Below are positions 1 through 9,034 of a stretch of DNA of 64,000 bases, piece by piece (within the stretch, counting starts at the first letter, position 1; each line of letters begins with the position of its first letter). A program made the translations under genes and the position numbers. Origin of the DNA: Halosaccharopolyspora lacisalsi (GTDB lineage Bacteria > Actinomycetota > Actinomycetes > Mycobacteriales > Pseudonocardiaceae); contig NZ_JACGWZ010000002.1 in the NCBI RefSeq assembly GCF_014137975.1, positions 372,001 through 436,000 on the forward strand. Reading direction: 5' to 3'. The notes beneath the pieces were generated by a model. It saw only the letters and a program-made list of their open reading frames with translations, ran no database searches and was not told the DNA's origin.

Positions 1-570
1 CCGCCCGCGGACCTCACGGTCGATGCTGAGGGGGTCACCGGTCCGGACGGGTGGTATCGGTCGCTGGAGCTGGCGCTGCCCGGCCAGGTCAACCGACTCA
101 ACGCCACCTTCGCGCTGGCCGCCGCGCTCGTGCTGGGAGGCGACCCCGACACGGCGTTGCGACGTATCCGGGACATCGACCAGGCCAACGGCCGCTACGG
201 CACGGTGTCGCTGGGCGGGCGGATCGTGCGGTTGCTGCTGGCGAAGAACCCCGCGAGCTGGCTGGAGATGCTCGATCTGGTTTCGGCGCACCGGCATCCG
301 CTGATTCTGGTGGTCAACAGCAGGGAGGCCGACGGTTTCGACGTTTCCTGGCTGTGGGACATCGACTTCGAGTGCCTCGACGGCCGCGAGGTCGTGGTCG
401 CGGGCGACCGAGCGCGGGACCTGGCGGTGCGGCTGCGATACGCCGAAGTCTCCTGCGAGGTCGCCGGGAGCGTGGAGGACGCGCTGACCCGGCTGCCGGG
501 GGAGTGTCCCGACGTCCTTGCCAATTACACGGCCTTTCGTGACCTCTCGGCGAAGAGTGCGGCACCATGA
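1..570 (+). CDS. murT: Lipid II isoglutaminyl synthase, MurT subunit, 3' part (5' end outside window)
   Basis: C-terminal part of a Mur-ligase-like protein, open from base 1, ending in the DUF1727-type region seen in MurT. MurT activates the alpha-carboxyl of the lipid II stem D-glutamate with ATP, and its partner GatD supplies ammonia, giving isoglutamine in the cytoplasmic precursor. The stop codon overlaps the start of the next gene (ATGA, 567-570), and that gene is the amidotransferase partner, so the pairing supports the call. The ATP-binding centre lies upstream of the window and cannot be checked here. Confidence 0.85.
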   Translation, partial: PPADLTVDAEGVTGPDGWYRSLELALPGQVNRLNATFALAAALVLGGDPDTALRRIRDIDQANGRYGTVSLGGRIVRLLLAKNPASWLEMLDLVSAHRHPLILVVNSREADGFDVSWLWDIDFECLDGREVVVAGDRARDLAVRLRYAEVSCEVAGSVEDALTRLPGECPDVLANYTAFRDLSAKSAAP

Positions 571-1316
571 CGAAGGAATCGGTTCTGCGAATCGCGCTGG
601 TCCTGCCGGACCTGTTGGGAACCTACGGTGACCGGGGCAACGCCCTCGTGCTGGCCAAGCGGTCGAGCTGGCGCGGTACCCCCGCTGAGATCGTGACCGT
701 GCTGTCCTCCTCCGAGGCGGTCCCCGACTCCTGCGACATCTATCTCGTCGGTGGGGGCGAGGACGTCGCTCAGCACGCCGCGGTGCGGTTCCTGCGTGAC
801 GGGGGGCTACGGCGAGCCACGCAGGCGGGTGCACCGGTGCTCGGGATCTGCGGGGGACTCCAAGTACTGGGTACGGGGTTTCGCACCGGTGACGGCTCGT
901 ATCACGAGGGACTGGGGCTCATCGACGTCGTCACCGAACCGGGCGCTTCCCGAGCGATCGGTGAGGTGGTCACCGAGTCCTCGGTCGACGGGATCGGGGT
1001 ACTGACCGGGTTCGAGAACCACCTCGGTCGGAGCAGGATCGCCGAGGGGGTTCAGCCGCTCGGTCAGGTGGTGCACGGCATCGGCAACGGTTACGACGCG
1101 GTGGAGGGCGCGGTCAGCGGGCACGTCGTGTGCACTTATCTGCACGGCCCGGTACTGGCCCGGAACCCGGTGCTGGCCGACACCATGCTGGAGTGGGCGG
1201 TGGGGCGGCCACTGGAGCCGCTGCCCGAGATCGACGAGATCGAGGAACTGCGTGCCGAGCGGACGAACCGGATCAAGTTCCGCTCGAGGCATCCGAACGC
1301 TCAGCGGAGTCAGTGA
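567..1316 (+). CDS. gatD: Lipid II isoglutaminyl synthase, glutamine amidotransferase subunit GatD
   Basis: 249-residue class I glutamine amidotransferase of the CobB/CobQ type. The nucleophile motif GICGGLQVLG puts the cysteine at about residue 95, and a later LHGP motif supplies histidine at about 193, matching the Cys/His spacing known for GatD. It hydrolyses glutamine and passes ammonia to MurT for amidation of lipid II. It is translationally coupled to murT by a 4-base overlap. Its 3' end overlaps the convergent MurJ-like gene by 7 bases (1310-1316). Confidence 0.9.
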   Translation: MTKESVLRIALVLPDLLGTYGDRGNALVLAKRSSWRGTPAEIVTVLSSSEAVPDSCDIYLVGGGEDVAQHAAVRFLRDGGLRRATQAGAPVLGICGGLQVLGTGFRTGDGSYHEGLGLIDVVTEPGASRAIGEVVTESSVDGIGVLTGFENHLGRSRIAEGVQPLGQVVHGIGNGYDAVEGAVSGHVVCTYLHGPVLARNPVLADTMLEWAVGRPLEPLPEIDEIEELRAERTNRIKFRSRHPNAQRSQ

Positions 1317-2944
1317 CGACCGAGCAGCCGTCGCAGGCGTGTGGTCACCGGGGCCAGCTCGGGAACGCGGAACAGGATCAGCATCCCGAAGCTGACCAGC
1401 AGGACCACAGCGGAGCACACCCCGAGGGACAGCCAGGCTTGCGGGACGGCCCCCAGCGGACCGGTCAGGGCAAGCATCCCTTGCAGCGCTCCGAGCGCCG
1501 CGACGCAGCCGAGGACCGTGGCCAGCAGCGCGGTACCGAAACTGAGCACGATCCGCTTCGTCTGCAGGTGCCCCAGCCGCACGCGCAACCAGACCTGGCC
1601 GATGATCGCGCCGAGGAAAAAGCTCAGCGACATCGCGACCGCGACGCCGATGACCAGGTCCTCGGGGCGCAGCACGGCCAGAAAGCCGTAGCACAGCACG
1701 ATCCGGAAAATCACCATGATCATGTTGATCGCGGTGGGAGTGCGGGCGTCCTTCATGGCGTAGAAGGCACGCAGTTGCAGCATCGTGATCGCGAAGGGCA
1801 CGATTCCGAGCGCACAGAAGCCCAGCGTGGTTCCCAGTCGTTCCGCGGTGGCCACGTCACCCTGTCCGAGGGAGAAGAAGGCCACGCCGATGGCCCCACC
1901 CGCTGTCAACATCAGTGCGCTGACGGGCATGAGCATGACCGTGCTCACCCGTGTTCCCAGTGAAAGGTCACTGACGAAACCCTCGGTGTCCTGTTCGGCG
2001 GCGGACCGGCTGATCCGGGGCATCAGCGCGGTCAGCAGTGACACGCCGAGCACTCCGTAGGGCACCTGGGACAGCAGCCAGGCGTAGTGGAAGGTGGACA
2101 CGCTGCCGACCGTGCCCTGGCCGGCGACTCGAATGACCACGACCATGCCGATTTGACTGATCACGGTGTAGCCCACGACCCACAGGGCCAACGAACCGAA
2201 CTCGGCCAGCCGGTGGTCCCATCCCCAGCGCCAGCGGAACCGGAAGCCCGTGCGCCGCAGCGAGACCACCATGGTCGCGCTTTGCGCGGTGATCCCCAGC
2301 GCGGTGCCGATGCCCAGGATCAACAGCTTGACCTCGCCCATGTGCACCGGGTTCGTCGAGATCTCGCCCGGCACCAGGGCATAGGTGACGACCGTGGCGA
2401 TGACAACGACATTGTTCATCACAGGAGCCCACGCGGGAGGACCGAACACCTGACGCACGTTGAGCACGGCCGCCAGCAGGGCCGACAGGCCGTAGAAGAT
2501 GATGCCCGGCAGCAGCAGATAGGCGAAGGCCGTGGTCAACTCGGCGTTGGCGCGGGTGTGGGGACCGAGGTAGAGCGCGGTCAGCAGTGGCGCGGCCGCC
2601 ACGGCCAGCGCGGTGGCCATGACCAGCAGCACGCAGCCCATGGTGATCATCCACTGCGCGTAGGCCTCACCGTGCTCCCGGCCTTCCTGCTGCGCCCGGA
2701 CGAGCAGGGGAACCGCGACACTGGTCAGCACCCCGCCGAGGAGCAGTTCGTTGACCACGGTCGGCAGCGTGTTGGCCACCGTGTAGGAGTCGTTGATCAC
2801 TCCGAGTCCGAGGACGGTGACCAGCAGGATCTTGGCCAACAATCCGCTGACGCGACTGACGCCGGTGGCCACGGCCATCGTCCCGCTGGCCCTGCCCAGT
2901 GACGGAGCCCGGGACCGCGACGGTGTGCTGGCCTGATCAACCAC
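1310..2944 (-). CDS. MurJ/MviN-type lipid II flippase-like membrane protein
   Basis: Polytopic membrane protein of the MOP/MviN family, with many hydrophobic segments along its whole length. The start of the core is typical of MurJ (ASGTMAVATGVSRVSGLL). The family moves lipid II across the membrane for peptidoglycan synthesis, which fits the murT-gatD neighbours. The frame stays open to GTG 3085, but that would overlap the divergent gene at 3076. I chose GTG 2944, which gives 544 residues and leaves a 130-base divergent promoter region. No clear ribosome binding site marks either start. Several MurJ-like paralogs are common in actinomycetes, so this may not be the main flippase. Confidence 0.8.
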   Translation of the reverse strand: MVDQASTPSRSRAPSLGRASGTMAVATGVSRVSGLLAKILLVTVLGLGVINDSYTVANTLPTVVNELLLGGVLTSVAVPLLVRAQQEGREHGEAYAQWMITMGCVLLVMATALAVAAAPLLTALYLGPHTRANAELTTAFAYLLLPGIIFYGLSALLAAVLNVRQVFGPPAWAPVMNNVVVIATVVTYALVPGEISTNPVHMGEVKLLILGIGTALGITAQSATMVVSLRRTGFRFRWRWGWDHRLAEFGSLALWVVGYTVISQIGMVVVIRVAGQGTVGSVSTFHYAWLLSQVPYGVLGVSLLTALMPRISRSAAEQDTEGFVSDLSLGTRVSTVMLMPVSALMLTAGGAIGVAFFSLGQGDVATAERLGTTLGFCALGIVPFAITMLQLRAFYAMKDARTPTAINMIMVIFRIVLCYGFLAVLRPEDLVIGVAVAMSLSFFLGAIIGQVWLRVRLGHLQTKRIVLSFGTALLATVLGCVAALGALQGMLALTGPLGAVPQAWLSLGVCSAVVLLVSFGMLILFRVPELAPVTTRLRRLLGRH

Positions 2945-3075
2945 GTGTCGACGGTAACGGAGAATCGCCCGTCGCGTCCGGTGGAACACCACGGGCCACT
3001 TCCGTCCTGCGCGCGCACCCCGTGACGCGCACACTGGCCTCTCGGGTTGGTGAGCCGCGAGGATCAGGGGGAAAC

Positions 3076-3507
3076 GTGGCGTCAACGAGCAATGACGAGC
3101 GCGTCGAGGACTTCCCGGGCGGGATCGTGGTGGTGCGGCGGTGGGTCTATCGAGCCGTCGACTGCGCCATCGGTTCGGTCGACGGTTTTCTCTACGGGCT
3201 CGCCCGAGTCGCCGAGTCGCGCTCCGCGCCGAACACGGCTCCGACGTATGCCTCGGGGGCGCTCAGTCCGGCCAACCTGGGGCCGTGGTTGGCCTTCGAC
3301 ATCCCACCGCTGTCGCGGTACTGGTCTTCGGAGGTGCTCTCGCGGCTGGCCACCGCCGGTTCCTCGGATCTGGTGGCCTGGGACGTGTACGGCTACGAGT
3401 GGGGGATCGAGAAGCTCCGCAGTGAGGTCAACGGATTCGTCGACACCGCGTTGAGCTCGATACCCGAACCACGCCGGGCGCACCGGAACGGCCGGAGACG
3501 GCGGTAG
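3076..3507 (+). CDS. Conserved-looking hypothetical protein, 143 residues
   Basis: Starts at GTG 3076 behind a purine-rich AGGGGGAAA. It has no recognised domain, no clear transmembrane segment and a very basic tail (RNGRRRR). The central part is rich in Trp and Tyr (GPWLAFDIPPLSRYWSS and WDVYGYEWG), which looks like a small folded domain. It diverges from the flippase gene and converges on the K+ uptake genes. I do not recognise the function. Confidence 0.6.
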   Translation: MASTSNDERVEDFPGGIVVVRRWVYRAVDCAIGSVDGFLYGLARVAESRSAPNTAPTYASGALSPANLGPWLAFDIPPLSRYWSSEVLSRLATAGSSDLVAWDVYGYEWGIEKLRSEVNGFVDTALSSIPEPRRAHRNGRRRR

Positions 3508-3558
3508 AGCCGCCCCGGCGGGGCCCGAAACAGCGCGGGTGGGCGGTTCGGCACCGAC

Positions 3559-4233
3559 TCAGGTGAGGTCGGCGAAGCGTTCCACGTCGTGGGAGCGGCC
3601 GGAGACGATGAGGATGTCACCGCGCTCCAGCACGGTGTCCTGGGTGGCGTAGGTGAACCCCTCGTTGGGCCGCTTGATGCCGACCACGGTGACGCCGTAC
3701 TTGCTGCGCACCTTGGTCTCGCCGAGGGAGTGTCCCACGGCCGCGCCCGGAGCGCGGGTCTTGACCAGCGCGTAGTCGTCCTCGAACTCGATGTAGTCCA
3801 GCATCCGCCCGGTGACCAGGTGCGCCACCCGCTCGCCCATGTCGTGTTCGGGCAGTACGACGCGGTGGGCACCGACCCGCTCCAGGATCCGCCCGTGCTG
3901 GCGACTGACGGCCTTGGCCCAGATGTGCGGGATCTCGAAGTCGGAGAGCACGGAGGTGGTCAGGATACTGGCCTCGAGGTCGTCACCGATGGCCACGACG
4001 GCACGCTGGAACTCGGGCACGTCGAGCTGACGCAGCACTTCGGGATCGGTGCTGTCGGCGACAGCGGCATGAGTGACCGCGTCGGAAAACTGCTGCACGA
4101 GGAGCGGCCGGTTGTCCAGCGCCAGCACTTCCGACCCGCGCTCGACCAGCTCCAGTGCGAGGGAGCTGCCGAAACGTCCCAGCCCGATGACCACCGCACG
4201 CGATGCGGGGCCCTTGTGGTTGCTCTTAGCCAA
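3559..4233 (-). CDS. Potassium uptake regulatory subunit, TrkA/KtrA family
   Basis: 224 residues with the two-domain RCK layout. An N-terminal Rossmann fold shows VVIGLGRFGSSLALEL near residues 14-29 and an Asp at the end of the second strand (LALDN). A C-terminal TrkA-C domain ends in ERGDILIVSGRSHDVERF. Such proteins bind NAD(H) or adenine nucleotides in the cytoplasm and gate the membrane subunit. The start overlaps the end of the upstream ktrB-like gene by 8 bases (4226-4233), so the two are one operon. Confidence 0.9.
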   Translation of the reverse strand: MAKSNHKGPASRAVVIGLGRFGSSLALELVERGSEVLALDNRPLLVQQFSDAVTHAAVADSTDPEVLRQLDVPEFQRAVVAIGDDLEASILTTSVLSDFEIPHIWAKAVSRQHGRILERVGAHRVVLPEHDMGERVAHLVTGRMLDYIEFEDDYALVKTRAPGAAVGHSLGETKVRSKYGVTVVGIKRPNEGFTYATQDTVLERGDILIVSGRSHDVERFADLT

Positions 4234-5623
4234 CGATGGGTCGCTCCTCCGGGAAATCGTAGCGTCGCCCGCGTTCTCGCAGCGCGAGCGCGGAAGCCAG
4301 GGTGATCGGCCCCAGTCTGCCCGCGAACATCAACAGCACCAGGACGAGTTGTCCCGCCTGCGGAAGCTGGCTGGTGATGCCGGTGGACAGTCCGACCGTA
4401 CCGAAGGCCGAGACCGATTCGAACAGGACCGCGTCGAGTCGGAACGGGCTGAGCACCATCAACGCCAGTGCCGCCACGAACACCAGGCCGCCACCGACCA
4501 GGACCACGGTCAGCGCCTGGCGGTGCACGACCACCGGGAGCTTGCGCCCCAGGATGTGCACGTTCGTCTCCCCCCGGACCTCGGTGAGGATGACGAAGGC
4601 CAGCAGGGCGAAGGTGGTCACCTTGATACCGCCAGCGGTGCCCGCGCTTCCTCCGCCGATGAACATCAACACGTCGGTGACCAGCATCGTGGCGGGATGC
4701 AGTTCCCCGACGTCGACGCTGTTGAAGCCCGCCGTGCGGGGAGCGAGACCGTGGAAGAATCCGGCCAGCAGCTTTCCGGGCACCCCGAACCGCCCGAGCG
4801 TGCCCGGGTTGTTCCACTCGAACGACAGGAAGGCCGCCACGCCGATCACGGCGAGCGTGGCGTAGGTGCCCAGGGTCACTCGTGCGTGCAGCGACCAGTA
4901 CCGGCGCTGGTGCCGCAGCCGTCGCCCGATCTCGAACAGGACGGGAAACCCCAGGCCACCGATCACGAACGCGATGACCATGGGCAGACAGATCCACGGA
5001 TCGGTGGCGAAACGCACGAGGCTGTCGGAGTACAGCGAGAACCCGGCGTTGTTGAACGCCGAGACCGCGTGAAACAGGCCGAGGTAGGCGGCATGCTGGA
5101 GCGACTCACCATAGCCGAGGGTGAAACGCGTGGTCAGCACTGTCGTCGTCACCAGTTCCACGATCAGGCTGACGGTGATGACCCCGGCGACGACCGAGCG
5201 GATGTCGCCGAGTCCGAGGCTCTTGGTCTCGGTCTGGGCGGTACGTCGCATCCGCAACCCGAATCGACGTGCCACCAGCATCCCCAGCATCGAGGCCAGC
5301 GTCATGATCCCGAAGCCACCGATCTGGATCATACCGAGCACGACGCTTTCCCCGAACGTCGACCAGTGCCCCGGCGTGTCGACGACGACCAGCCCGGTCA
5401 CGCACACGGCAGAGGTGGCGGTGAACAGAGCGTTGACCCAGTGGGTGACGGTGCCGGTCTCGCTGGAGATCGGCAGCATCAGCAGCACGGTTCCCACCGC
5501 GATCGCCAAGGCGAAGCCCGCCACGACCATCTGCGCGGGGTGCTTGCTGTCGGGAAGCAACCGGCGGGATCGTCGAGCTATGCGTCGTAGCCAGGCCGCT
5601 CCGCGAGCTACCGGGCTACTCAT
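4226..5623 (-). CDS. Potassium uptake membrane subunit, TrkH/KtrB family
   Basis: 465-residue polytopic membrane protein with the four pseudo-repeated pore regions of the Trk/Ktr/HKT superfamily. The visible pore segments are TSAVCVTGL, VSAFNNAGFS, GGSAGTAGGIK and SAFGTVGLSTG, each holding the selectivity-filter glycine. It imports K+, probably coupled to Na+ or H+, and pairs with the RCK subunit encoded just downstream. The length is normal for KtrB. Potassium uptake is consistent with a salt-tolerant lifestyle, but this pair alone does not show it. Confidence 0.9.
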   Translation of the reverse strand: MSSPVARGAAWLRRIARRSRRLLPDSKHPAQMVVAGFALAIAVGTVLLMLPISSETGTVTHWVNALFTATSAVCVTGLVVVDTPGHWSTFGESVVLGMIQIGGFGIMTLASMLGMLVARRFGLRMRRTAQTETKSLGLGDIRSVVAGVITVSLIVELVTTTVLTTRFTLGYGESLQHAAYLGLFHAVSAFNNAGFSLYSDSLVRFATDPWICLPMVIAFVIGGLGFPVLFEIGRRLRHQRRYWSLHARVTLGTYATLAVIGVAAFLSFEWNNPGTLGRFGVPGKLLAGFFHGLAPRTAGFNSVDVGELHPATMLVTDVLMFIGGGSAGTAGGIKVTTFALLAFVILTEVRGETNVHILGRKLPVVVHRQALTVVLVGGGLVFVAALALMVLSPFRLDAVLFESVSAFGTVGLSTGITSQLPQAGQLVLVLLMFAGRLGPITLASALALRERGRRYDFPEERPIVG

Positions 5624-6030
5624 GCTGGGGCGCCTTCAGGCGGGGTTCGATTCGTGCCAACACCAAGAGGGGGAGGCTACTGCCACCGCGGTGTCCGCCG
5701 GTCGGCGCCCCACCGTTCGATGTGCGTCCTGTGGCGGCGGCCACGCACACCCGACCTGGGACGATCGACGAGGTACTGCTCCCCGAGCTGAGGCTGTGGC
5801 TCCTGTCCGCACCCTGACCTGACCTTGTCCGGTTGGCTGGCGATGATGGGCGACGGTTGTCGGATCTCGATCCGCTTGTCCGGGCCGACGAGTGGATTCA
5901 TCGCCGATGATGCCGGAGCACGGAGGAAACCGCCAGTAGTCGTACCGGGCCGTCCGGCGGATGCTCAGGTGCTACGGAACGGACGGCCGGTACGAGTCGT
6001 GCGTACGGACCGTCCGTTCCGCTGCGGACG
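5624..6030. other. Intergenic stretch with no supported gene
   Basis: About 400 bases between the start of the ktrB-like gene and the end of the acyl-CoA dehydrogenase gene, both on the minus strand. It should hold the promoter of the K+ uptake operon, but I could not pick out -35 and -10 boxes. The end next to the dehydrogenase gene carries the hairpin listed separately. Short open frames here have no ribosome binding site and no family resemblance. Confidence 0.5.
5976..6020 (-). terminator. Hairpin terminator after the acyl-CoA dehydrogenase gene
   Basis: Perfect 11-base arms, GGAACGGACGG (5976-5986) and CCGTCCGTTCC (6010-6020), with an inner 5-base stem GTACG/CGTAC. It lies 11 bases beyond the stop of the minus-strand gene. 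There is no T tract, as is usual for high-GC actinomycetes. Confidence 0.65.
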
Positions 6031-7185
6031 TCACTTGAGCAGGCTGCGGGCCATGACCATGCGCTGGATCTGGTTGGTGCCCTCGTAGATCTGGGTGATC
6101 TTGGCGTCGCGCATCATGCGCTCCACCGGGAAGTCACGGGTGTATCCCGCCCCGCCGAACAGCTGCACCGCGTTGGTGGTGACCTCCATGGCCACGTCCG
6201 AGGCATAGCACTTGGCCGCGGCCGAGATGAAGCCGAGGTTGCCCTCGCCGCGCTCGGCGCGTGCCGCCGAGACGTAGACCATGTGCCGCGCGGCCTCGAC
6301 CTTCATGGCCATGTCGGCGAGCATGAACTGCACGCCCTGGAAGTCGGCGATGGGCGTGTCGAACTGCTTGCGCTCCTTGACGTAGTCGGTGGCGGCGTCG
6401 AGGGCGCCCTGGGCGATACCGAGCGCCTGGGCACCGATGGTGGGCCGGGTGTGGTCGAGAGTGCGCAGCGCCGTTTTGAACCCGGTTCCGGGTTCACCGA
6501 TGATGCGGTCGCCGGGGATGGTGCAGTCCGTGAAGTGGATCTCGGCCGTGGGTGATCCCTTGATCCCCAGCTTCTTCTCCTTGCCACCGACCTCGAAGCC
6601 CGGGTCGTCGGCGTGGACGACGAAGGCGCTGATCCCGTTGGGGCCCTTGTCGGGATCGGTCACGGCCATGACCGTGTACCAGCTGGACTCACCACCGTTG
6701 GTGATCCAGCACTTGGTGCCGTTGAGGACCCAGTCGTCGCCGTCGCGGTGGGCGCGGGTTTTCATGTTCGCCGCGTCGGAACCGGCCTCGCGCTCGGACA
6801 GCGCGTAGGAGGCGGTGGTTTCCCCGGAGGCGATCGATCCCAGGACCTGCTGCTTGATCTCCTCCGAACCCGACAGCAGGATCGGCATGGTGCCGAGCTT
6901 GTTGACCGCCGGAATCAGCGAGGAGGAGGCGCACACCCGCGCGACCTCCTCGATCACGATGCAGGTCGAGACCGAGTCGGCGCCTTCGCCGCCGTAGGCC
7001 TCGGGGACGTGGACGGCCGCGAATCCCGCGCCGCTCAGCGCGTCGAACGCCTCGCGCGGGTATCGTTCCTGCTCGTCGCACTCGGCGGCGTACGGGGCGA
7101 TTTCCTTTTCGGCCAGCGCCCGTACCGCCTCACGCAGGTCGTTGTGCTCGTCGGCCAACCGGTAGAGCTCGAAGTCGGGGTTCAC
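6031..7185 (-). CDS. Acyl-CoA dehydrogenase
   Basis: 384-residue FAD-dependent acyl-CoA dehydrogenase, the first step of beta-oxidation of fatty or branched short-chain acyl-CoA. FAD-binding segments are TASYALSEREAGSD and CWITNGG, and the C-terminal QIYEGTNQIQRM carries the catalytic-base glutamate of the family. The frame is open further upstream, but two adjacent GTG codons at 7188 and 7185 follow AATGGGAGA. GTG 7185 has the better spacing and gives the usual family length. A TetR gene diverges from it at 7292 and is a likely regulator. Confidence 0.9.
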   Translation of the reverse strand: MNPDFELYRLADEHNDLREAVRALAEKEIAPYAAECDEQERYPREAFDALSGAGFAAVHVPEAYGGEGADSVSTCIVIEEVARVCASSSLIPAVNKLGTMPILLSGSEEIKQQVLGSIASGETTASYALSEREAGSDAANMKTRAHRDGDDWVLNGTKCWITNGGESSWYTVMAVTDPDKGPNGISAFVVHADDPGFEVGGKEKKLGIKGSPTAEIHFTDCTIPGDRIIGEPGTGFKTALRTLDHTRPTIGAQALGIAQGALDAATDYVKERKQFDTPIADFQGVQFMLADMAMKVEAARHMVYVSAARAERGEGNLGFISAAAKCYASDVAMEVTTNAVQLFGGAGYTRDFPVERMMRDAKITQIYEGTNQIQRMVMARSLLK

Positions 7186-7291
7186 CACACGTCTCCCATT
7201 CACAGGTTCGAACGCCGCGATCGGCTTGCGGCGCGAAAATCCTAGCGGCACTCCGTGCCACAGGTAAACCCGGCCTGCTACCTTGCCGGGC

Positions 7292-8023
7292 ATGACCGAG
7301 GCAGCTGCGTCCACCCCGAAACCGCGCGTGGGTCGGACCGCCGACGGGCGCAGGAAGTTGCGAAGTGCGCTCGCGGTGGCAGCACTGGACCTGTTCGCCG
7401 CTCAGGGCTACGAGGCCACCACCGTCGAAGAGATCGTCGATGTTGTCGGTGTCGGCCGCCGCACGTTCTTCCGCTACTTCCCCTCGAAGGAGGCGGTGGT
7501 CTTTCCCGACCACCGGGAACGCGTGACCGAGGTGGTCGAGCTGTTGGAGGCCGCCGACGAGACCGAAGCACCGCTGGCGGCGGTGGGGCGTACCGCCGAA
7601 CTGGTGCTCGAGATGTATCTCGCCGAACCGGAAATCTCGCTGAAGCGCTTCGAACTCACTCGTCAGGTGCCTTCGCTGCGGGACACCGAGATCGCGAGTA
7701 TCGACCGCTATCAGCGTGTCTTCGCCCGTTACCTGCGTCATCGCTATGCCGGCCAGGCCGACGGGGAACTTCGCGCGGCGGTGGCCGCGTCGGCCGTGGT
7801 GGCCGCGCACAACCACGTACTGCGCGAGTGGCTCAGAAGCGGGGGAGTCACGGATGCCCGAACGGAGCTGCGCCAGGCGCTGCGGTTCGTCACCGACACG
7901 GTCGGTACCGCTGCCGGCTCCGACTCCGAGCACGTCGTCGTCAGCGTGGTGCGTACCGAAGCCTCTCCGGCGACTGTGAGTTCGCGGATCGAGGGCGTCC
8001 TCCGGGAGCTCTCGGACGAATGA
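7292..8023 (+). CDS. TetR/AcrR family transcriptional regulator
   Basis: About 243 residues. The N-terminal helix-turn-helix is clear: LDLFAAQGYEATTVEEIVDVVGVGRRTFFRYFPSKEAVVF spans roughly residues 33-72 and ends in the classic recognition helix and FxYF motif. The C-terminal ligand domain is not assignable. It diverges from the acyl-CoA dehydrogenase gene, which suggests control of acyl-CoA metabolism. The intergenic GGCAC-TCC-GTGCC (7247-7259) is a weak operator candidate. ATG 7292 is preferred over the in-frame TTG at 7283. Confidence 0.85.
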   Translation: MTEAAASTPKPRVGRTADGRRKLRSALAVAALDLFAAQGYEATTVEEIVDVVGVGRRTFFRYFPSKEAVVFPDHRERVTEVVELLEAADETEAPLAAVGRTAELVLEMYLAEPEISLKRFELTRQVPSLRDTEIASIDRYQRVFARYLRHRYAGQADGELRAAVAASAVVAAHNHVLREWLRSGGVTDARTELRQALRFVTDTVGTAAGSDSEHVVVSVVRTEASPATVSSRIEGVLRELSDE

Positions 8024-8160
8024 CGACCAGTAATGGCACCGAGTGCCTAATCTGGTCCGAGTCCCGGTGGTCGGCCGTGCCGGGTGTGCGGCCCGAGGCG
8101 CCAGCGGTCGTGTGCTCTCCGAGCGCACTCCCTGGGCGGATCAGGATATTTTTAGCTCTG

Positions 8161-8184
8161 TTGTTTCAGTGTAAAATGAAATAA
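8161..8184. repeat. AT-rich repeat with inverted arms GTTTCA/TGAAAT, copy 1
   Basis: TTGTTTCAGTG followed by TAAAATGAAATAA, inside an AT-rich island of about 70 bases in otherwise GC-rich DNA. It lies between the converging ends of two TetR genes. The same unit recurs at 11106-11129. It could be a regulator site or the edge of an old insertion. Confidence 0.5.
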
Positions 8185-8229
8185 GCACACTGATGCACGA
8201 ATAACCACGACATGCGGAAAACGTCGAAA

Positions 8230-8838
8230 CTAGGACATGACCGCAGGGGCGCGGTGCTCGTCGATGAGGCTGTGCGCCATCGTGCGGGCGCGGCGGGCGG
8301 CGATGGTGTCGCCTTCGGCGGCGGCGACGATGGAACCCTTCATGAGAATGTGCCAGGAGTGGGCGAAGTCCTGCGGCGCTGTCAGGCCGGCTCTGTCGGC
8401 CAGGTCGCGCACGATGACGCGAATGTTGTCCAGGTACTGCGCACTCGCTTGCCCCAGGGGATGCTCGGACCCGTGGCCGTGCATTTCCAGCAGTACGTTG
8501 ATGAACGAGCAGCCCTCGAAATCGGTGCGGTGGAACCACTCGTCGAAGACGTCGAAGATGGCCAGGAGCTGCTCGGTCGGGGTGTCACCGCGACGAAGAG
8601 CCTCGGCCTCGATGAAGTCGTGGGTCCAGCGTTGCTCGCGTTCGGCCAGGAAGGCCAGCACCAGATCGGTCTTGGCGGGGAAGTGGCGATACAGCGTGGC
8701 CTTGGCCACCCCGGAGCGGGTGATGACCTCGTTGATGCCGACGCTGCCCACGCCGTGCTGGGCGAACAGGTCGTAGGCGGTCTCCAGGATGCGTTCCCGC
8801 GGAGCGTCGCGGGTGGCAGCCTCGTGGCTGGTCGTCAT
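8230..8838 (-). CDS. TetR/AcrR family transcriptional regulator
   Basis: About 202 residues from ATG 8838; the frame extends three codons further. The helix-turn-helix shows YDLFAQHGVGSVGINEVI followed by SGVAKATLYRHFPAKTDLV. The C-terminal part (WFHRTDFEGCSFINVLLE) resembles the common TetR_C group that often represses small-molecule or oxidoreductase genes. A perfect 9+2+9 palindrome 64 bases upstream is a convincing operator, so autoregulation and control of the divergent STAS gene are likely. Confidence 0.88.
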   Translation of the reverse strand: MTTSHEAATRDAPRERILETAYDLFAQHGVGSVGINEVITRSGVAKATLYRHFPAKTDLVLAFLAEREQRWTHDFIEAEALRRGDTPTEQLLAIFDVFDEWFHRTDFEGCSFINVLLEMHGHGSEHPLGQASAQYLDNIRVIVRDLADRAGLTAPQDFAHSWHILMKGSIVAAAEGDTIAARRARTMAHSLIDEHRAPAVMS

Positions 8839-8901
8839 GCACTTCACCGTAGTACTGGGTCAAGGGGGCGAAACCACTGCTGAAATCCAGCCTACTCCTG
8901 T

Positions 8902-8921
8902 GAGACAGACCTGTCTGTCTC
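8902..8921. promoter_or_regulatory. TetR-type operator palindrome
   Basis: GAGACAGAC-CT-GTCTGTCTC is a perfect inverted repeat with 9-base arms. The AGACAG/CTGTCT core is the form many TetR repressors bind. It sits between the minus-strand TetR gene (start 8838) and the plus-strand STAS gene (start 9035). Confidence 0.75.
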
Positions 8922-9034
8922 GCGTAGATTCGGCATTGGCTAGTTAAGCAAGCAGCTGGCAGTGCCCCTGATCGGGGGTGACCTCGCGTGTTCGGCGAGA
9001 TGCGTGCCCCTTTTTCCCAGAACGGGAGCTGTGC

